This document shows positions 1 through 5,649 of a stretch of 6,485 nt of DNA, in pieces. Below the pieces are notes generated by a model that saw nothing but the letters and a program-made list of their open reading frames with translations, was not told the origin of the DNA and did no database searches. Source of the DNA: Methylobacterium sp. Its GTDB lineage: Bacteria; Pseudomonadota; Alphaproteobacteria; Rhizobiales; Beijerinckiaceae. The position numbers and the translations under genes are program-made. Every line of letters starts with the position of its first letter. The first letter of the stretch is position 1. The DNA is taken from positions 1-6,485 of the forward strand of contig JAJKJG010000216.1 of assembly GCA_021154065.1 (NCBI GenBank). The letters run 5' to 3'.

Positions 1-84
1 GCCGGCCCGAACGTCGCCGCCTGGATGCAGCGCATGGCGACGCTGCCGATCGTGCAAAGGACCTGGCCGCCCCATTGGCGGTGA
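1..84 (+). CDS. C-terminal end of a glutathione S-transferase-like protein (partial)
   Basis: The window opens inside a gene read in frame 1. Twenty-seven codons are visible, ending in TGA at 82-84. The peptide begins AGPNVAAWMQRMATLP and ends in a Trp/Pro/His-rich tail (TWPPHWR). The pattern 'P-N-V-x-x-W-x-x-R-M-x-x-L-P' is typical of the last helices of the all-alpha C-terminal domain of glutathione S-transferases, where a conserved Trp and Arg-Met precede a short tail. The N-terminal thioredoxin-like domain, which would hold the glutathione site, lies outside the window, so the family call rests on a short fragment. In many Hyphomicrobiales I would expect mrcA or another cell-wall gene just upstream of prfB, so this neighbour may reflect local rearrangement. 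The codon use (GC-rich third positions) supports a real gene end. The GST assignment is an inference; another helical protein is possible. Confidence 0.45.
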   Translation, partial: AGPNVAAWMQRMATLPIVQRTWPPHWR

Positions 85-119
85 GCTCCCGGCGCGTCCT
101 GAAAGCGGCCACACCAACT

Positions 120-246
120 CTCCTCATCCTGAGGTGCTCGCGCGGGAGTGCGAGCCTCGAAGGACGCACACTGCCAGGGCAACGCGGCCAACCGCCGGTG
201 CGTGCTTCGAGGCTCGGCCTTCAGCCTCGCACCTCAGCATGAGGAG
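120..246. repeat. Large imperfect inverted repeat (REP/BIME-like extragenic palindrome)
   Basis: The left arm (120-169) and right arm (198-246) are near-perfect reverse complements of about 50 bases with a 28-base centre. Matching blocks are CTCCTCAT..CTGAGGTG against CACCTCAG..ATGAGGAG, and GAGCCTCGAAG.ACGCAC against GTGCGT.CTTCGAGGCTC; the middle of each arm is diverged. Each arm end also holds its own small palindrome (CCTCA-3 nt-TGAGG). From memory, the words CTCATCCTGAGGTGC and GAGCCTCGAAGGACGCAC are typical of dispersed intergenic repeats in Bradyrhizobium- and Methylobacterium-type genomes, so this is probably one copy of a genomic family rather than a unique structure. It fills half of the 258-base non-coding gap before prfB. 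As RNA it could form a very long hairpin and separate prfB from the upstream gene. The rest of the gap (247-342) holds an A/T-rich patch at 274-280 that could be part of a promoter, but I see no convincing -35/-10 pair. Confidence 0.8.
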
Positions 247-342
247 GGTGGTGGCGATCCTCACGCGGAGCCCTTATTTACACCGCGCGGCGGCCCCCCT
301 ATGACGCCGCTCCCCCTCCTGCACACGCAAGCCCTCTAAATC

Positions 343-1471
343 ATGCGCGCCGAGATCGAGAACCTCGCCGAAGCCGCCAAGCAGTCGATCGGGCTGCTGA
401 GGAGGCATCTTTGACTGGGATGCGGCGCAACGACGCCTCGCCGAGCTGAACGGAAAGGCCGAGGACCCGAACCTCTGGAACGACGCCGAGGCGGCCCAGA
501 AGGTCATGCGCGAGCGGAACGCGCTCGAGGACCAGACCGGCGCCATCCGGCGCCTCGAGCAGGACCTCGAGGATGCCGCGACGCTGATCGAGCTCGGCGA
601 GGCCGAGGGCGACCAGGCTAGCGTCAGGGAAGGCGAGGCCGCCATCCGCAGGGTCGAGGCCGAGGCGGCGCGCCGCCAGATCGAGAGCCTGCTCGCCGGC
701 GAGGCCGACCCGAACGACACCTATCTCGAGGTCCATTCCGGCGCCGGCGGCACCGAGAGCCAGGACTGGGCCCAGATGCTGCAGCGCATGTACGGCCGCT
801 GGGCCGAGAAGCACGGCTTCAAGGTCGACGTCGTCGACTGGACCGACGGCGAGGAGGCCGGCATCAAGGGCGCGACGCTCCTGATCAAGGGCCACAACGC
901 CTATGGCTGGCTCAAGACCGAATCAGGCGTGCACCGGCTCGTGCGCATCTCCCCCTTCGACTCGAACGCGCGCCGGCACACGAGCTTCGCCTCGGTCTGG
1001 GTCTACCCCGTCGTCGACGACAAGATCGACATCCAGGTGAACGAGTCGGACTGCCGCATCGACACCTACCGCTCGTCCGGCGCCGGCGGCCAGCACGTCA
1101 ACACCACCGATTCGGCGGTGCGCATCACCCATTTGCCGACCGGCATCGTCGTCGCCTGCCAGCAGGAGCGCTCGCAGCACAAGAACCGGGCGACGGCCTG
1201 GAACATGCTGCGCGCCCGCCTCTACGAGGCCGAGCTCAAGCGCCGCGAGGAGAAGGCGAGTGCCGAGGCGGCGTCGAAGACCGACATCGGCTGGGGCCAC
1301 CAGATCCGCTCCTACGTCCTCCAGCCCTACCAGCTCGTCAAGGACCTGCGCACCGGCGTCCAGTCGACGAGCCCCTCCGACGTGCTCGACGGGGAGCTCG
1401 ACCCGTTCATGGAGGCGGCGCTGGCGAAGCGGATCCAGGGGGGTGGGGGCGAGGTGGAGGATATCGAGTAA
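343..1471 (+). CDS. prfB: Peptide chain release factor 2, with programmed +1 frameshift
   Basis: RF2 recognises UGA and UAA stop codons in the ribosomal A site and triggers hydrolysis of peptidyl-tRNA. The reading frame starts at ATG 343, the first start after an in-frame TAA (337-339). It runs 23 codons to UGA (412-414), then continues in the +1 frame from GAC (413-415) to TAA 1469-1471, giving about 375 residues, the usual RF2 length. After the shift the protein reads [13 protein letters not shown], as in other RF2s. The codon-recognition tripeptide SPF is at about residues 203-205 and the catalytic GGQ at about 248-250 ([11 protein letters not shown]), close to the E. coli positions 205-207 and 250-252. 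The residue equivalent to E. coli position 246 is Ser, not the less active Thr of K-12. No clear Shine-Dalgarno precedes ATG 343. Production is probably autoregulated, since low RF2 favours frameshifting at the UGA. A naive caller would miss the first 54 residues by starting at ATG 506. Confidence 0.97.
400..415 (+). promoter_or_regulatory. RF2 programmed +1 frameshift site
   Basis: AGGAGG (400-405), a perfect anti-Shine-Dalgarno match inside the coding sequence, is followed three bases later by CTT TGA C (409-415). This is the classic RF2 recoding site: when RF2 is scarce the ribosome pauses at UGA (412-414), the internal Shine-Dalgarno pairing strains the P-site tRNA, and the ribosome slips from CUU to UUU and continues in +1. 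The spacing and CUUUGAC are the same as in E. coli prfB, where the upstream element is AGGGGG. Zero-frame reading gives only a 23-residue peptide; +1 reading restores RF2. Confidence 0.97.
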
Positions 1472-1582
1472 GACGGACGCCGCCTGATAGCTCGGGTGGG
1501 TGTACGGCTCCGATCTGCACATCCTCAAGGAGCCATTGGCTGAAGCCGCTGCCGTGGCCGTTCACGCTCGGACACGGCTCGC

Positions 1583-1598
1583 CGGCGGAGACCCGCCG
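1583..1598. terminator. Possible hairpin in the convergent gap (weak)
   Basis: CGGCGG (1583-1588), a four-base loop AGAC and CCGCCG (1593-1598) form a perfect 6-bp GC stem two bases past the stop codon of the minus-strand membrane protein. A weaker pair (GCCGTG 1551-1556 with CACGGC 1573-1578) lies between it and prfB. Neither has a T-run on either strand, so a standard Rho-independent terminator is not shown. The location between two converging genes is the main reason to list it. The rest of the 129-base gap 1472-1600 holds no recognisable coding or RNA feature. Confidence 0.25.
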
Positions 1599-1600
1599 CG

Positions 1601-2908
1601 CTAAGGCTGCGTCGGCGGCTGCTTCGGCACCGTCGATTCGGGGATTTTCAGTCCCAAATAGGTGCCGGCGCTGAGGCCCATGAGGCCCAAGAGCGTCGCG
1701 CTGAACACCGGCATCGCGACCTCGTGGAGCACGCCCGAGACGAAGACCACGCCGAGGATGATGGTCCAGGCAAACAGCTGGAACCTGTGGACGCTGACGC
1801 CGTCGGCGTCGCTCAGGATGTCGAGCAGGAAGCCGCTCGATCCTTGGTTCGTGGCGACGGCGTAGTCGACGGCGTTGCGGCGAATGGAGGCGTCGAGCCC
1901 GGCGGGCGGGGCGCGCGCCGCCTCGGGGTAGGTCTGCGACAGCTCGGCGTGACGGCTCGCCTGAACGGGCGTCCGGTTGGCGACCGCGACGGCGTTCAGG
2001 GTGCCGAGCTCCTGCAGGTCCGTGATCCTCCTCAACAAGGTCCTGGCGCGCGCCTGCTGATCTTCCTTTTTTGACTGCGAGATCACCACGCTGCCGACGG
2101 CCGTCGCCGCGCCGATGCCGAGCAGCGTCAGCGCCGTGCTGTTGATCGATGTCGCGAAGTTTCCGGTGACGAGCCCGATGAGGATGTAGGCGGCAAGGAT
2201 GATGAACAGCCACCACGCCGCCTGGGTGCGCGCGAGACTGTATGGGCCGGCATCCGGCGGCGGCTGCGTCCGGTCCAGCTGATCGCCTGTGACCTTGACG
2301 GTATCGGGAGGCGGGGGCGAATCGCGCAGCAGCCCCGAATTAATCGCGAGCCCGGAAAAGATCGCGAGCAGGGCCAGCAGCAGGACCAGGAAAAAAAACG
2401 CCCAACCCTCCGGGAACAGGTTGATCTTCTGAACCGACGGCTTTCCCGGAAAGGCTCCCTGGTCCTGCCAGCCGACGTTGAGGGCAATCTCACGCTGCCA
2501 TCCTTCCTCGAAGGGATTGGCAAAGACGTGCTTCCAGACCGCAGCCGAATCCGGCGTCGGGCCGAGGTCGAAGACGATGACGTCGCGGTCGTCCGTCGAT
2601 TGGAAGGAGTTGAGCCCCTTGACGGCTTGACCATCGAGGAAGAGCGCCGCCTTGAGATTGCAGTTCGGGTCTTTGAGCAGGTCGCCGAGATTCTTGACCT
2701 TGATCGCGATCCTGTCTCCGAGCTGCAGGAGCCGCTCGCTTCCGGATTCAGGCGCCGGGATGCGTTGAACGGAGACCACCGCGGTGTCGCTAGGAACGAC
2801 GCAGGCCGCGAACGCCGAGTGCGAGAAGCCGCTCCACAGGAGAATGGCGGCCGCGGCCAGCACGTGACGCGCGCGCACCGTCATCAACACTCGGATTGCG
2901 AACGCCAT
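1601..2908 (-). CDS. Conserved-type membrane protein of unknown function with a secreted N-terminal domain
   Basis: I do not recognise a named family. ATG 2908 is chosen because GGAGG lies five bases upstream; the GTG at 2920 overlaps that ribosome site. The 435-residue product has a signal peptide (about 1-35, ending SAFAAC), then a predicted extracytoplasmic domain of about 130 residues rich in beta-type sequence. Five hydrophobic segments follow at about 169-189, 231-248, 258-277, 376-395 and 400-420. A soluble loop of about 100 residues (278-375) separates the third and fourth. The only two cysteines are at about 36 and 83. They could form a disulfide outside the cytoplasm, or Cys36 could be a lipidation site, since FAAC weakly fits a lipobox. 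The C-terminus ends in a Pro/Gln-rich tail after LGLKIPEST. The strongest-looking stretches are GPYSLARTQAAWW, TALTLLGIGAAT and SDADGVSVHRFQ. The gene has more A/T homopolymers than its neighbours. A role as an envelope sensor or scaffold is only a guess. Confidence 0.85.
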   Translation of the reverse strand: MAFAIRVLMTVRARHVLAAAAILLWSGFSHSAFAACVVPSDTAVVSVQRIPAPESGSERLLQLGDRIAIKVKNLGDLLKDPNCNLKAALFLDGQAVKGLNSFQSTDDRDVIVFDLGPTPDSAAVWKHVFANPFEEGWQREIALNVGWQDQGAFPGKPSVQKINLFPEGWAFFFLVLLLALLAIFSGLAINSGLLRDSPPPPDTVKVTGDQLDRTQPPPDAGPYSLARTQAAWWLFIILAAYILIGLVTGNFATSINSTALTLLGIGAATAVGSVVISQSKKEDQQARARTLLRRITDLQELGTLNAVAVANRTPVQASRHAELSQTYPEAARAPPAGLDASIRRNAVDYAVATNQGSSGFLLDILSDADGVSVHRFQLFAWTIILGVVFVSGVLHEVAMPVFSATLLGLMGLSAGTYLGLKIPESTVPKQPPTQP

Positions 2909-2913
2909 TTCGG

Positions 2914-2918
2914 CCTCC
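2914..2918 (-). promoter_or_regulatory. Ribosome binding site deciding the start of the membrane protein
   Basis: Read on the minus strand this is GGAGG followed by CCGAA and ATG 2908, a five-base spacing. It supports ATG 2908 over the in-frame GTG at 2920, whose codon directly abuts and partly forms this element. Confidence 0.75.
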
Positions 2919-2935
2919 ACTCAGGGCGGAGCCGG

Positions 2936-2964
2936 AGAATTCCGCGAAACGCGGCGTCTTGCAA
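2936..2964 (-). promoter_or_regulatory. Candidate sigma70-type promoter for the membrane protein
   Basis: On the minus strand TTGCAA (2964-2959) and AATTCT (2941-2936) are separated by exactly 17 bases. They match the -35 consensus at 4 of 6 positions and the -10 at 3 of 6. Transcription would start near 2929, leaving a leader of about 20 bases before ATG 2908 that includes the GGAGG site. The spacer contains a small perfect hairpin (CCGCG-AAA-CGCGG, 2942-2954). It sits in the 92-base gap after the amidohydrolase stop codon, so the membrane gene may have its own promoter. The match is modest. Confidence 0.35.
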
Positions 2965-3000
2965 CCGGCGGCTGGGGCCTGCCCGAAAGCGCGGAGCCGC

Positions 3001-4209
3001 TCAGTTCCCGAGTTTCGCCGCTAACCGCGGATACACCCGCCGCGCGTTGCCCTCGTAGATCTTGCGCCGGTCGGCCTCGCTCAGGTTCGGGGCGGCGTCG
3101 ATGAAGCGCTTGGTGTCGTCGTAGTGGCGGCCGGTCTCGGGGTCGATGCCGCGCACGGCGCCGACCATCTCCGAGGCGAAGAGGATGTTCTCGACCGGCA
3201 CCACCTTGGTCAGAAGGTCGATGCCCGCCTGGTGGTAGACGCAGGTGTCGAAAAAGACGTTACGCAGAAGCTCGGGGAGGGGAGGGCGATTCAGGTCCTG
3301 CGCCAGGCCGCGGTAGCGGCCCCAGTGGTAGGGCACCGCACCGCCGCCATGCGGGATGATGAAGCGGATCGTCGGGAAGTCCTTGAACAGGTCGCCGGTG
3401 ATAAACTGCATGAAGGCGGTGGTGTCGCCGTTGATGTAATGCGCCCCGGTGGCGTGGAAGTTGCGGTTCGCCGAGGCGCTGACATGGATCATCGCCGGCA
3501 CGTCGAGCTCGACCATCTTCTCGTAGATCGGATACCAGAAGCGGTCGGTGAGCGGCGGGTCGGTCCAGAAGCCGCCGGACGGGTCCGGGTTGAGATTGCA
3601 GCCGACGAAGCCGAGCTCCTTGACGCAGCGCTCGAGCTCGTCGCGGCAGTTCGCCGGCGAGACGCCCGGCGATTGCGGCAGCTGGCAGACGCCGATGAAG
3701 TTCTTCGGGTAGAGCTGCGTGAGGCGGTGGATGGTGTCGTTGCAGAGCATCGACCACTCGCGGCTGGTGTCGGCGGTACCGATGTGGTGGGCCATGCCGC
3801 CGGCCCGCGGCGAGAAGATCGTGACGTTCGTGCCGCGCTCGCGCTGGAGCTTGAGCTGCGCGCCCTCGACGCTCTCGCGGAGCTGGTCGTCCGAGATCTT
3901 CAAGGACGCCCGCGACGGCGTCTGCGACGGGTCCTTGAGGGCGTCGATCTGGCGCTTGCGCCAGTCGAGAAGCTCCTTCGGCTCGGTCGTGTAATGGCCG
4001 TGACAGTCGACGATGACACCGCCCGCTCCACCGCCGCCGGCGGCGGGCTGGGGAGAAGCGGCCGGCGCTTGAGCCGACGGCGCCTGCGCCTCGGCCGCGG
4101 TTGCCGCGAACGACGTCGCCCCCGCTATCACGGCGGCGGCCAAGAACCCGCGCCGGGGCATGCAGCACGGACAGTCGGAGAAGGCGGTTCGGGCGACGGT
4201 TGCCGACAT
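3001..4209 (-). CDS. Tat-exported amidohydrolase, LigJ/4-oxalomesaconate hydratase-like
   Basis: This is a metal-dependent amidohydrolase-superfamily protein (COG2159 group). From residue 65 of 402 it closely matches my memory of LigJ-type 4-oxalomesaconate hydratases (about 340 residues), which add water to 4-oxalomesaconate in protocatechuate/gallate 4,5-cleavage. Landmarks are DCHGHY (H70 and H72, the HxH metal motif), ESVEGAQLKLQRERG, LNPDPSGGFW, MIHVSAS (H242), IPHGGGAVPYHWGR (H287) and FASEMVGAVRG (E347, the Glu that replaces the usual metal-ligand Asp in LigJ). ATG 4209 is chosen because GGAG lies six bases upstream. It yields a 41-residue twin-arginine leader (PRRGFLAAA, R19 R20; cleavage likely after AEA) and a Pro/Ala/Gly linker before the domain. 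A start at ATG 4161 would still keep the twin arginines. Typical LigJ is cytoplasmic with no leader, so substrate and location here are open. The upstream gene is an M23 peptidase 77 bases away; no aromatic-degradation genes are nearby. The fold call is strong; exact activity is inference. Confidence 0.9.
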   Translation of the reverse strand: MSATVARTAFSDCPCCMPRRGFLAAAVIAGATSFAATAAEAQAPSAQAPAASPQPAAGGGGAGGVIVDCHGHYTTEPKELLDWRKRQIDALKDPSQTPSRASLKISDDQLRESVEGAQLKLQRERGTNVTIFSPRAGGMAHHIGTADTSREWSMLCNDTIHRLTQLYPKNFIGVCQLPQSPGVSPANCRDELERCVKELGFVGCNLNPDPSGGFWTDPPLTDRFWYPIYEKMVELDVPAMIHVSASANRNFHATGAHYINGDTTAFMQFITGDLFKDFPTIRFIIPHGGGAVPYHWGRYRGLAQDLNRPPLPELLRNVFFDTCVYHQAGIDLLTKVVPVENILFASEMVGAVRGIDPETGRHYDDTKRFIDAAPNLSEADRRKIYEGNARRVYPRLAAKLGN

Positions 4210-4215
4210 GGATGG

Positions 4216-4219
4216 CTCC
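4216..4219 (-). promoter_or_regulatory. Ribosome binding site deciding the start of the amidohydrolase
   Basis: On the minus strand GGAG is followed by six bases and ATG 4209. No comparable site precedes the alternative starts at 4242 or 4161, so 4209 is preferred, which adds an 18-residue n-region before the twin arginines. Confidence 0.6.
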
Positions 4220-4286
4220 GGGGCGAAGCTGCGACGGCTCAAGCTTAGAGCAGTCGGCTGCCGCCCGTATACCTCACCGCGCTCGC

Positions 4287-5579
4287 TTACGGCAGCGCCG
4301 CGACCGTCGCGCCGCGAAGTCTCGCCCCCGCGCGCAGGAAGCGCCGCGGGTCGACGGGCACGCCGTCGATGCGGGTCTCGTAATGGAGATGGGCGCCGGT
4401 CGAGCGGCCGGTCGAGCCGACGTGGCCGACGAGCGCGCCGGCCGCAACCTTCTGGCCGGCCACGACCCTGATCGAGGAGAGGTGGGCGTAGCGGGTCGAC
4501 AGGCCGTTGCCGTGGTCGATCTCGACCATGCGGCCGTAGCCGCCGGAATATTCGGCCGCCGCGACCGTGCCGGCGGCGGTCGCCCGCGCGTCGGCGCCGT
4601 ACTCGGCCTTGAAGTCGAGCCCGGTGTGCATCGCCGGGCCGCGGGTGAAGGGATCGATGCGCATGCCGAAGCCGCTCGTCAGATCGGCCTCGGCGCTTGT
4701 CGGGCGGGCAAGCGGCAGGGCGGCGCTCGCCTGCCGAAGGCGCGTGAGCTGCATCAGGCTGTTCTGCGCCTGCGCGGCGGCGAGCTCGAAGCCGTCCGCC
4801 TCCGAACCTGAGGGCAGCGGCACGAAGGGGCCGCCGACGCCGCCGCGCGCGCCCCGCGGCTCAAGCCGCTCCGGCTCGAGGCCGGTCGCGGCGATCGCCG
4901 TGCGCAGGCCCAAGGCGAGGCCGTCCGAGCGCCGCCGCAGCGCCTCGATCGAGCGCAGCTGCGCCGCCTCGACGAGCTTGATCGAGCGGTCGAGCTGCGA
5001 GAGGCGGTCCTGCGGCGCGCGCGCCGGCCGGTCGCGGACTGGCTCGGCAGGGTCGCCGCCCCGGCGCAGCTCGAGCAGATCCGGCACCGGGAGCGGCTTT
5101 GCCGGGCGCGGCGCGAGCGTGATCACCGGCGCGAGATCGTCGGCGGCACTGAGATCGTCGGCGGCCGCGGAGCCGGCGCCGATGGCGGTCGCGCCGGCCT
5201 GCGCCGCGAGCCGGTTCACGACCGCCTGGCGGGCCTCGATCTTGAGCTGCCGGGCGGCGAGCTCGTGAAGCCGGGCGTTGAGGCTTTCCTGCTCCACGAG
5301 CTTCTGCGTGCTCACCCGGTCGAGCCGGGTGCGGAGGTCGCCGATGCGGTCCTCATAGGCGTATTGGATGGCGGACTGGCGGGCGAGGAGCCCGGCCGAG
5401 AGCGTGTCGCTCGCGAAGAGGCACCAGGTCGCGCCCGCCGCCCAGACGGCGAGGAGCGCAGCGCCGATTCCGGCGGCGATCAGCCGGCCGCGCCGGACCG
5501 CAACGAGGTGCTCACTCGCCGTCGCCCGGTCACGCGATCCGAAGGCTCGGCGGGAGGAGGGCTGGGGCACGTCGCACAT
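4287..5579 (-). CDS. Membrane-anchored M23 (LytM-type) peptidoglycan endopeptidase
   Basis: A zinc endopeptidase of family M23 that should cleave peptide cross-links in periplasmic peptidoglycan. The 430-residue protein (from ATG 5579) has an Arg-rich cytoplasmic N-terminus, one transmembrane segment at about 33-56, a coiled coil at about 75-128, and an Ala/Pro-rich linker. A second predicted helical region at about 190-230 and the M23 domain at about 300-418 follow. All expected active-site residues are present: HTGLD (H318 and D322), YAHLS (H366) and HLHYE (H397, catalytic, and H399). It therefore looks like an active enzyme, not a degenerate EnvC/NlpD-type activator, although the coiled-coil plus LytM layout resembles those division proteins. 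The start is not certain: an in-frame TTG lies at 5585 and no Shine-Dalgarno is visible before either. A short tandem duplication encodes the repeated SAADDL in the linker. It lies 70 bases downstream of bcp on the same strand, an order I recall as common in Hyphomicrobiales. Confidence 0.93.
   Translation of the reverse strand: MCDVPQPSSRRAFGSRDRATASEHLVAVRRGRLIAAGIGAALLAVWAAGATWCLFASDTLSAGLLARQSAIQYAYEDRIGDLRTRLDRVSTQKLVEQESLNARLHELAARQLKIEARQAVVNRLAAQAGATAIGAGSAAADDLSAADDLAPVITLAPRPAKPLPVPDLLELRRGGDPAEPVRDRPARAPQDRLSQLDRSIKLVEAAQLRSIEALRRRSDGLALGLRTAIAATGLEPERLEPRGARGGVGGPFVPLPSGSEADGFELAAAQAQNSLMQLTRLRQASAALPLARPTSAEADLTSGFGMRIDPFTRGPAMHTGLDFKAEYGADARATAAGTVAAAEYSGGYGRMVEIDHGNGLSTRYAHLSSIRVVAGQKVAAGALVGHVGSTGRSTGAHLHYETRIDGVPVDPRRFLRAGARLRGATVAALP
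5133..5165. repeat. Short tandem direct repeat inside the M23 peptidase linker
   Basis: GAGATCGTCGGCGGC occurs at 5133-5147 and again at 5151-5165, an 18-base period. On the minus strand it encodes a duplicated six-residue unit (SAADDL) in the flexible linker between the coiled coil and the rest of the protein. Being in phase, it changes length without breaking the frame. Confidence 0.85.
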
Positions 5580-5606
5580 CCGCAAAAGGCGACGCGATGA
5601 GACATC

Positions 5607-5617
5607 GTTAGGGTTAA
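5607..5617 (-). promoter_or_regulatory. TTAACCCTAAC motif upstream of the M23 peptidase (possible CtrA-like half-site)
   Basis: On the minus strand the bcp-M23 gap contains TTAACCCTAAC about 28 bases before ATG 5579. In alphaproteobacteria the cell-cycle regulator CtrA binds TTAA-type sites including half-sites close to TTAACCAT, and it often controls cell-wall and division genes. The match is one base off the half-site and there is no full TTAA-N7-TTAA. It is a suggestion only, but the A/T-rich word stands out in this GC-rich gap. Confidence 0.2.
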
Positions 5618-5649
5618 GGAAGCGGAAAACACCCCCGGTTGCACCTGCC

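Noticed and set aside
148..339. 63-codon open frame just before prfB, in the same frame as its start
   Set aside because: It starts inside the palindromic repeat and encodes no recognisable peptide. Its TAA only serves to show that prfB cannot start further upstream. A leader peptide is not excluded but unsupported.
1506..1534. GGCTCC/GGAGCC inverted repeat after prfB as a terminator
   Set aside because: Six-base stem with a 17-base loop and no T-run; too weak to call.
1407..2216. Minus-strand open frame of 269 codons across the prfB end and the membrane gene
   Set aside because: It overlaps the confident prfB end and the membrane protein in another frame, and its Arg-rich product looks like GC-driven shadow coding. 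It is kept only as the frame that a -1 slip would enter.
3124..4248. Long plus-strand open frame of 374 codons opposite the amidohydrolase
   Set aside because: It is the antisense shadow of a well-supported enzyme gene. Its translation is dominated by Arg, Ala, Val, Asp and Leu with no recognisable domain, as expected from high third-position GC.
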